Below are positions 58,570-64,000 of a DNA stretch of 64,000 nt, piece after piece (position 1 is the stretch's first letter; the number at the start of each line of letters is the position of its first letter). A program made the position numbers and the translations under genes. Origin of the DNA: UBA2336 sp964419145 (GTDB lineage Bacteria > Bacteroidota > Bacteroidia > Cytophagales > Cyclobacteriaceae); the NCBI GenBank assembly GCA_964419145.1, contig CAYQOM010000006.1:178225-242224 (forward strand). The letters are read 5' to 3'. The notes under the pieces are model-generated. The model did not search any database and was not told the DNA's origin. It saw only the letters and a program-made list of their open reading frames with translations.

Positions 58570-59250
58570 CTATTTCAGATTAGCCAAATCCCGAATCAGG
58601 ATTTTCTTCCGATCAAAATAAATCAGGTTTTGCTCCTTCAGTTCGTTTAGAATAGTAGTTACGGTTTGCCGGGATGTTCCTGTAAGGGCGGCTATATCTT
58701 TGTGTGTGAGCTTTGTAGGAATCATCGTTTCAAAACCTACCTTTTTTCCCTTCCACGAGGCAGCGTCTTTTAGGAACTCAATGATTCGTGTTCGCGCGTC
58801 TTTAAATACCAGTAACTCAAGTTTCCGTTCAAGGCGCATCAGGCGTAAGCCTACCAACTTCAACAAACGAAAACTCAACTCTTTATCTTCTTTCATTAAG
58901 GATTTTAATTCATCAATACTCAGCGGACAAATCTGTGTATCGTTATCCATCACTTGTGCAAAGTCTCTGCGCTTCTCCTCACCTGCAAGTGCCAGTTCAC
59001 CAAAAATTTCACCGGTTGTTAAAATGGCGCTCACCACTTCCTGTCCATCCTCCAGGTAATGTCCAATCTTAACCCTACCCTGTGCAATCATGTAGATGTG
59101 ACTGGCCTCTTCGTTAGGTATGTAAATAAACTGATCTTTCTTAAAGCTCCTGAACTCATGCTTCTGATCCATCACTTTTGTTTTGTGTGGGCACAGCACA
59201 TCAAACAGGTTTACACTTTCGAAATACCATAAAGAAGCCGTGTTACTCAT
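58570..59250 (-). CDS. Crp/Fnr family transcriptional regulator
   Basis: A 226-residue regulator. An N-terminal cyclic-nucleotide-type beta-roll (to about residue 130: IYIPNEEASHIYMIAQGRVK, EVVSAILTTGEIFGELAL) is followed by the dimer helix and a winged HTH (LTHKDIAALTGTSRQTVTTI). There is no CxxC cluster to bind an iron-sulfur centre, and the ligand is unknown. ATG at 59250 gives the usual family length. It is divergent from the MOSC gene and upstream of the envelope cassette, which it may regulate. Confidence 0.9.
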   Translation of the reverse strand: MSNTASLWYFESVNLFDVLCPHKTKVMDQKHEFRSFKKDQFIYIPNEEASHIYMIAQGRVKIGHYLEDGQEVVSAILTTGEIFGELALAGEEKRRDFAQVMDNDTQICPLSIDELKSLMKEDKELSFRLLKLVGLRLMRLERKLELLVFKDARTRIIEFLKDAASWKGKKVGFETMIPTKLTHKDIAALTGTSRQTVTTILNELKEQNLIYFDRKKILIRDLANLK

Positions 59251-59300
59251 ACCGCGTTGGTATTTTTGATAAGTTAGCAAAAAATTCAGCGCAAAAGTTC

Positions 59301-60107
59301 ATGAGCTCGCTACGGTTAAGTGAAATCTGGATCTACCCCATCAAATCCTTAAGTGGGATACATGTGAACGAAGCCACTGTGTTGAATAAGGGCTTACAGT
59401 TTGACAGGCGCTGGATGCTGGTGGATGAACACAATCGATTTTTAACGCAACGCGAATATCCGCAGATGGCCTTGTTCCAGGTAAACCTTAACGATCAGCA
59501 ACTTCATATCCTGCATCGAAAGAATAGTGCTGCAATTGAATTCCCAGCTTTCGCTACAGCCGGATCCGAACATAAAGCAACCATCTGGAATGATGAGGTG
59601 ACCACTCTTGAACCGCTGCTAGAAGCTAGCGCATGGTTTTCTGAACAATTAAACATGAGTTGTCGTCTTGTTCATTTTCCTGAGACCAATCCGCGACCGG
59701 TTGATCCAAATTATGCAACCAACCAAGAGCATGTGAGCCTGGCAGATGCTTATCCTTTCCTGGTGATTGGGCAGGCATCTTTGGATGACTTGAATACAAG
59801 GCTGGCATCGTCCGTTCCAATTAAACGATTCCGGCCCAACTTTGTATTTACCGGAGGCAAGCCGTATGAAGAAGATAGCTGGAAAGATTTTTCGATTGGC
59901 GAAATAAATTTTACCGGTGTTAAAAACTGTGCACGCTGTGTGCTGACTACCGTTGATCCGGAAACCGGAACAAAAGGCAAAGAACCCCTCGCCACGTTGA
60001 GTCAATATCGAAATATGGGGAATAAAATCCTTTTCGGGCAGAATGCCGTAGCCCGAACTACCGGAACCGTTCGGGTAAATGATCCCATTACGGTTTATCC
60101 CATTTAA
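59301..60107 (+). CDS. MOSC-domain protein
   Basis: A 268-residue protein with an N-terminal beta-barrel (LRLSEIWIYPIKSLSGIHV, FDRRWMLVDEHNRFLTQREY) and a C-terminal MOSC domain: LIKRFRPNFVFTGG-like, FTGVKNCARCVLTTVDPETG and the end TVRVNDPITVYPI. The conserved Cys pair in KNCARC is present. MOSC proteins handle sulfur or molybdenum cofactor; the YiiM/MTARC type that this resembles reduces N-hydroxylated compounds. The start ATG at 59301 fits the family; a longer frame upstream overlaps the crp promoter region. Confidence 0.87.
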   Translation: MSSLRLSEIWIYPIKSLSGIHVNEATVLNKGLQFDRRWMLVDEHNRFLTQREYPQMALFQVNLNDQQLHILHRKNSAAIEFPAFATAGSEHKATIWNDEVTTLEPLLEASAWFSEQLNMSCRLVHFPETNPRPVDPNYATNQEHVSLADAYPFLVIGQASLDDLNTRLASSVPIKRFRPNFVFTGGKPYEEDSWKDFSIGEINFTGVKNCARCVLTTVDPETGTKGKEPLATLSQYRNMGNKILFGQNAVARTTGTVRVNDPITVYPI

Positions 60108-60140
60108 AACATTTAAATTTTTCGGTATTACCCTCAACCA

Positions 60141-60148
60141 TATCTTTG
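60141..60148 (+). promoter_or_regulatory. -7 box TATCTTTG of the SCO1 operon
   Basis: TATCTTTG followed by CGC, 36 bases before the ATG at 60184. Nineteen bases upstream stands TTTT (60118-60121) instead of TTTG. The -7 element is identical to those of rplC and rpsH. Confidence 0.6.
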
Positions 60149-60183
60149 CGCAATCTGTTTACTGATTGCCGGATTATTACGCT

Positions 60184-60828
60184 ATGAAAAAGATATTGAG
60201 CCTATCGACACTTGCTTTACTGCTGCTGAATTGTACACCTAAGAAAGAAAATGAAAAACTCCCGATTCTTGGCTACCGCGAGGTTGTGGCTAAAGAAGTA
60301 GAGGGTCAAAAGGTAATCGATACGGTTTATCACTCCATTGCTGATTTTCAATTTGTGAATCAGGATAGTGCCGTGGTGACCAACGAAACCTTCGCTGGAA
60401 AAATTTATGTAGCTGATTTCTTCTTTACTTCTTGCCGTACCATTTGCCCGGTTATGAAAACGCAAATGCTTCGGGTTTACGAAGCAACCCAGGATATGCC
60501 TGATGTGGCGATTCTTTCACACACGATTGATCCGGAATACGACACTGTTGCCCTGCTTCACGATTTCGCTGATCGGCTTGGCGTTTCCAGCAGCAAGTGG
60601 CATTTCGTTACCGGTGAGCAGGATAAAATTTACGACATCGCCCAAACAAGTTACTTCGCCACCGCCATGGTAGACAAAACCGAACCTGATGGCTTTATTC
60701 ATAGCGGTGCCTTTTTATTAATTGATAAAGAGCGAAGAATTCGTGGAAAATATGATGGTACCCTCGAAGAAGATGTTGACCGATTAATTGAAGATATTAA
60801 GCGTCTGCGAAAGGAGTATGATCAATGA
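60184..60828 (+). CDS. SCO1/SenC family copper chaperone, lipoprotein
   Basis: A 214-residue thioredoxin-fold protein that delivers copper to the Cu-A site of cytochrome oxidase. A lipobox (LLLLNC) anchors it to the membrane. The copper ligands are visible: CxxxC in FTSCRTICPVM and a distal His in FIHSGAFLL. The start is ATG at 60184; six upstream codons would precede the signal. It begins a three-gene operon with cytochrome c and a TPR protein. Confidence 0.93.
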   Translation: MKKILSLSTLALLLLNCTPKKENEKLPILGYREVVAKEVEGQKVIDTVYHSIADFQFVNQDSAVVTNETFAGKIYVADFFFTSCRTICPVMKTQMLRVYEATQDMPDVAILSHTIDPEYDTVALLHDFADRLGVSSSKWHFVTGEQDKIYDIAQTSYFATAMVDKTEPDGFIHSGAFLLIDKERRIRGKYDGTLEEDVDRLIEDIKRLRKEYDQ

Positions 60829-60853
60829 TTTACGATTTGGGATTTGGGAATTA
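60825..60853 (+). repeat. GATTTGGG-type repeat at the start of the cytochrome c gene
   Basis: Immediately after the SCO1 stop is ATTTACGATTTGGGATTTGG, two near-identical units of GATTTGGG plus a third partial copy. It resembles a low-complexity dispersed repeat. If the ATG at 60825 is used, it encodes MIYDLGFGNY; the better signal peptide begins at 60855. Confidence 0.45.
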
Positions 60854-60854
60854 T

Positions 60855-61280
60855 ATGCTTGGGATAATCTGCTTCTCCTTGCTTTTTGTTTTCATGCTCA
60901 GTTGCAATCAACCCAAAACCAGCGACTCCAATAAGTTTACTAATTATTTTCGGCAGGGTGAGTTGCTTTACACCAAGCATTGCAGTAATTGCCATCAGGC
61001 TGATGGAAGTGGATTGGGAAGGCTTTACCCACCGCTAAAGCAATCCGATTACATGAACGAAAATTTTGAACAGGTACTTTGCCTGATGCGCAACGGTATT
61101 CAAGGTGAAGTAACAGTTAATGGTGTGCAGTATAATCAGGCCATGCCGGGCGTGCCTACGCTAACCGATTTAGAGATCGCAGAAATTGCCACCTACATCT
61201 ACAATGCCTGGGGTAATGAACGCGGTTTGATTGATGTAAAAGAAGCTGAAAGAATTTTGAACACATGTGGGGGAGAATAA
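60855..61280 (+). CDS. Cytochrome c (class I), probable lipoprotein
   Basis: A 141-residue monohaem cytochrome: the haem-binding CSNCH in YTKHCSNCHQADGSG and the axial Met in AMPGVPTL. A lipobox signal (LLFVFMLSC) attaches it to the envelope. An in-frame ATG at 60825 overlaps the SCO1 stop and adds ten residues, but those come from a repeat; 60855 is preferred for the signal peptide. Coexpression with SCO1 suggests part of an electron chain to a terminal oxidase, which is not in the window. Confidence 0.9.
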   Translation: MLGIICFSLLFVFMLSCNQPKTSDSNKFTNYFRQGELLYTKHCSNCHQADGSGLGRLYPPLKQSDYMNENFEQVLCLMRNGIQGEVTVNGVQYNQAMPGVPTLTDLEIAEIATYIYNAWGNERGLIDVKEAERILNTCGGE

Positions 61281-62041
61281 AGTTAATCGTTCTGGTCACT
61301 TCCATGCTTTTTGCATCATACGCGCACGCCCAATACAGCGATGCATTCGAAGAAGGCCTTGCATTGGAAAAAGCATTTAAAACCGATGCCGCCCTGCAAA
61401 AATTTGAAGCTGCCATTAAAGAAAACCCAAAACATCCAAAGGCCTACACCCATGCCAGTCGCATGCTGTCCAATGTTGGCGGGCGATTGACTATGGACAA
61501 ACAGGAAGAAAAAAGAAAATACCTGGAGAAAGCACGCAGCTATGCCAACAAAGCAATAGAGATAAATCCCAATGATCCCGATGCACGCCTGGCACACATA
61601 ATATCATTAGGTTTGCTTTCAGAAATCTCGCGCAACCCGCGCGAAAAAGTATTGGATGCCAAACTCATTCATGCAGAGGCAAAAAAAATTATTGAGATAG
61701 ATTCACTCTACGAAGAGGCCTGGTTCGTACTCGGAAAATGGCAACTGGAATTATCGCGGCTAAGCTGGATTGAACTGTTGGCCTGCAAACTACTATTTGG
61801 TGGTTTACCTGAAGAAATTTCCAAACAAGCCGCACTCACGTATTTCAACAAGGGCTTAGTGATCAATCCGAACAGTATTTTGTTTTTGTTCGGCCAGGCT
61901 TCCGCTTACGCAGATCTGGGCGAAAAGGAAAAAGCGGTTGCTGCCCTGGAAAAGGCCTTGAAACTTCCCCTTTCCGAACCGGATGATGAACAACGAAAAG
62001 AGCGTTGCAAAAACCTGCTACGCCAATTAAAGGAAGGGTAA
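61265..62041 (+). CDS. Secreted TPR protein
   Basis: A 258-residue protein with a signal peptide (IVLVTSMLFASYAHAQ) and TPR-type repeats: EKAFKTDAALQKFEAAIKEN, YANKAIEINPNDPDARLAH and ASAYADLGEKEKAVAALEKA. It resembles secreted repeat proteins of Bacteroidota that have no defined function. The start overlaps the end of the cytochrome gene by 16 bases, so coupling is tight. The operon ends here. Confidence 0.83.
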   Translation: MWGRIKLIVLVTSMLFASYAHAQYSDAFEEGLALEKAFKTDAALQKFEAAIKENPKHPKAYTHASRMLSNVGGRLTMDKQEEKRKYLEKARSYANKAIEINPNDPDARLAHIISLGLLSEISRNPREKVLDAKLIHAEAKKIIEIDSLYEEAWFVLGKWQLELSRLSWIELLACKLLFGGLPEEISKQAALTYFNKGLVINPNSILFLFGQASAYADLGEKEKAVAALEKALKLPLSEPDDEQRKERCKNLLRQLKEG

Positions 62042-62178
62042 TTTCCACCATCCACCAACATAGCCAACCAGCCGCTCACATACAATTTGGGGCATCTTTC
62101 CCCACTCATAACTTTTAACAAAATATTCATGGGTGGTACCTTGGATAATTCGTACCTTACTTCATAAACTTCTTGCTT

Positions 62179-62637
62179 ATGGCGTCATTCAATTTAAAAA
62201 TCAACAAGAAAAAATACACTGTTGAAGCAGATCCGAACATGCCCCTGCTGTGGGCATTGCGTGATGTGATCGGCTTAACCGGCACCAAATTTGGCTGCGG
62301 CATTGCGCAATGCGGTGCCTGCACGGTCCATCTCAATGGCGATGCTGTTCGGTCTTGTTCGCTGCCCATTTCGGCTGTAGGCGATGGTGAGGTAGTAACC
62401 ATTGAAGGCTTGTCTGAAAATGGAGATCATCCGGTGCAAAAAGCCTGGGAAGAAGTTGATGTGATGCAGTGTGGCTATTGTCAGGCCGGACAGATTATGT
62501 CGGCAGCAGCCTTATTAGAGAAAAATCCGAATCCAAGTGATGAGGAAATCTCCGCAGCGATGAACGGCAACATCTGCCGGTGCGGTACGTATGTTCGCAT
62601 TCGCGAAGCCGTAAAGAAGGCCGCAACATTAAAGTGA
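62179..62637 (+). CDS. [2Fe-2S] subunit of a xanthine-oxidase-family molybdenum hydroxylase (isoquinoline 1-oxidoreductase alpha type)
   Basis: A 152-residue iron-sulfur subunit. The N-terminal plant-ferredoxin-type cluster is CGIAQCGACTVHLNG; the helical C-terminal cluster domain has MQCGYCQAGQIM and NICRCGTYVRIREA. Both clusters are complete. It passes electrons between the molybdenum subunit encoded next and an acceptor. ATG at 62179 is preferred; a TTG at 62173 is in frame. A FAD subunit is not present in the window. Confidence 0.93.
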   Translation: MASFNLKINKKKYTVEADPNMPLLWALRDVIGLTGTKFGCGIAQCGACTVHLNGDAVRSCSLPISAVGDGEVVTIEGLSENGDHPVQKAWEEVDVMQCGYCQAGQIMSAAALLEKNPNPSDEEISAAMNGNICRCGTYVRIREAVKKAATLK

Positions 62638-62671
62638 TTTGTTCCCGATTAAATCATAAAGAACAACCAAC

Positions 62672-64000
62672 ATGGAAATCATTAAAACACATTATAACAG
62701 AAGATCATTTTTAAAAGTATCTGCAGCAGCCGGTGGTGGCCTGATGATCGGCTTCAACTGGCTGATGTCTTGTGCGCCTGCTGATGAAAAAGGAGCCTTA
62801 GCCATGCCCGATGAATGGTTCGACATTAACGCGTACCTGAAAATCGGCAACAATGGTGTGGTTACGATTTACTCACCCAACCCGGAGATCGGACAAAATG
62901 TAAAAACGGCCATGCCCATGATTGTGGCTGAAGAGTTAGATGTGGATTGGGGAAATGTGCTGGTGGAGCAAGCACCACTCAACACCATTAAATATAAAAG
63001 GCAATTAGCAGGCGGTAGCCAATCCATCCGGCAAGAGTGGAAGACCCTGCGCATTGCCGGTGCCACTGCAAAACGTATGTTGATGGAAGCTGCCGCACAG
63101 AAATGGCAGGTTCCTGTTTCTGAATTAACGGTCGATAAGGGTATAATTAAAAACGCCTCAGGTAAGACACTTGGATTTGGTGATGTAGCTTCATTGGCTG
63201 TTTCCGTTGAAGTTCCCGAAGAAGTTCAACTCAAGGATCCAAAAGATTTCAAGATCATCGGTAAGCCCACAAAAAATGTGGACGGCAAAAAAGTAATTAA
63301 AGGTGAACCGCTGTTTGGTCTTGATACCAAACGTGATGGCATGCTCATTGCGATGATTGCCCACGCCCCTGCTTTTGGTATGCGACCGAAATCTGTGGAT
63401 GATTCAGCGGCTCGCAATATGCCCGGCATAAAAGATGTGTTTACCATAACCACATTACCCGATGGTATTGAGCCTCAGTGGTCGGATGTAAATGCATTTA
63501 AAGAGCTTGTTGTTGTTGTGGGCGACAATACCTGGAATGTGATGCAGGCCAAGAAAGCATTAAAGATTGAATGGGAGGCCACTTCAGAATTGATGAGTAC
63601 CGAAGGGTATGAAAAAGCGCTAACTGATCTGTTGGAGAAGAAAGCCGATGAGCCCGCCCGAAAAGATGGAAACCCGGATGAAGTATTTAAAAAAGCAGCT
63701 AAGATTGTTGAGCGTACCTACTCGGCTCCGTTTCTCGCACACAACACGATGGAGCCAATGAACTTCTTCGCGCATGTTACAGCCGATGGCGCAGAACTTC
63801 TGGGGCCTATTCAAACCCCTGAACAATTACGAACAACTACTGCAGCTGTACTGGGTTTGCCGCAAGACAAAGTTACCGTTGGCATGACCCGACAGGGAGG
63901 CGGATTCGGCCGCAGGCTGTACGGACACTTTGGCCTTGAAGCAGCTGTAATCTCAAAACATGTTAATGCTCCGGTAAAACTGGTGTACACCCGCGAGGAT
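62672..64000 (+). CDS. Molybdopterin-binding subunit of the xanthine-oxidase family (isoquinoline 1-oxidoreductase beta type), 3' end outside window
   Basis: 443 codons are visible, open to the end of the window. A Tat-type signal is present (RRSFLKVSAAAGGGLMIGF) and may also serve as lipoprotein anchor (NWLMSCAP). Molybdenum-hydroxylase blocks are SPNPEIGQNVKTAMPMIVAE, LAGGSQSIRQEW, APFLAHNTMEPMNFFAHV and QGGGFGRRLYGHFGLEAA. Such two-subunit enzymes oxidise aldehydes or N-heterocycles in the periplasm. The catalytic C-terminal half (with the active-site Glu) lies downstream. Gap to the iron-sulfur gene is 34 bases, so the two form an operon. Confidence 0.93.
   Translation, partial: MEIIKTHYNRRSFLKVSAAAGGGLMIGFNWLMSCAPADEKGALAMPDEWFDINAYLKIGNNGVVTIYSPNPEIGQNVKTAMPMIVAEELDVDWGNVLVEQAPLNTIKYKRQLAGGSQSIRQEWKTLRIAGATAKRMLMEAAAQKWQVPVSELTVDKGIIKNASGKTLGFGDVASLAVSVEVPEEVQLKDPKDFKIIGKPTKNVDGKKVIKGEPLFGLDTKRDGMLIAMIAHAPAFGMRPKSVDDSAARNMPGIKDVFTITTLPDGIEPQWSDVNAFKELVVVVGDNTWNVMQAKKALKIEWEATSELMSTEGYEKALTDLLEKKADEPARKDGNPDEVFKKAAKIVERTYSAPFLAHNTMEPMNFFAHVTADGAELLGPIQTPEQLRTTTAAVLGLPQDKVTVGMTRQGGGFGRRLYGHFGLEAAVISKHVNAPVKLVYTRED

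Noticed and set aside
62082..62105. GGGG-N7-CCCC hairpin at the end of the TPR gene as terminator
   Set aside because: Only four base pairs and no following T-run.

Overview
The window looks like a chromosomal segment of a Bacteroidota member, most likely order Cytophagales. Support: promoters of the Bacteroidota form TTTG-N19-TAnnTTTG, almost no Shine-Dalgarno sequences, L36 and S14 without zinc-binding cysteines, bacillithiol synthesis (BshA), a GT3-type glycogen synthase, and many short dispersed palindromes typical of these genomes. It is gene-dense and housekeeping in character. There is no phage, insertion sequence, CRISPR array, rRNA or tRNA gene that I can see. No stretch above 300 bases lacks a gene; the longest gaps (about 100-180 bases) lie at 4693-4795, 16832-16965, 19594-19770, 44033-44193 and 62042-62178. 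One 10-base assembly gap (N) sits at 13914-13923. The gene at each end of the window is truncated by the window edge.

Layout. 1-4700: end of gcvT, a TPR protein, comB, a secreted protein, a MazG-like pyrophosphohydrolase, a VanX-type dipeptidase and dtd. 4796-10654: a damage-response mutagenesis cassette with a divergent XRE-S24 (LexA-like) repressor facing dinB, a 2H phosphoesterase gene and a dnaE2-type polymerase; the gap between holds two matching palindromes, one lying on the repressor promoter. 10717-19593: NAD(P)-binding protein, YkvA-like protein, IscA-like protein, Ada-like alkyltransferase carrying an in-frame palindromic repeat, acetyltransferase, hydrolase, glycogen synthase and clpB. 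19771-33340: porin, a racemase/N-acetyltransferase pair (DgcA/DgcN-like), rlmN, two rhomboid proteases, mutL, a GH3-like/serine-hydrolase fusion, bshA and a fatty acid hydroxylase.

33414-50579 is almost entirely minus-strand: the S10-spc-alpha ribosomal protein supercluster (rplC to rplQ with secY, map, infA, rpoA), followed by carA and eno. It starts at rplC with its own promoter, so rpsJ is not in its usual place, and it has a second promoter plus leader hairpin between rpsN and rpsH. 50789-64000: an iron/cobalamin-type ABC permease and ATPase split by an inverted TPR gene, a toxin-antitoxin pair, an alpha-glucan phosphorylase homologue lacking the PLP lysine, msrB, a Crp/Fnr regulator next to an envelope cassette (outer membrane protein, DM13, YceI), a MOSC protein, a SCO1/cytochrome c/TPR operon, and the two subunits of a molybdenum hydroxylase, the second running off the end.

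Functional themes: DNA damage tolerance and repair (repressor, dinB, dnaE2, Ada-like, mutL), glycogen turnover, D-amino acid and peptidoglycan fragment metabolism, translation, and envelope redox functions. Several enzymes have altered catalytic motifs (GH3 domain, phosphorylase, MutL C-terminal domain, IscA-like protein) and are noted individually.
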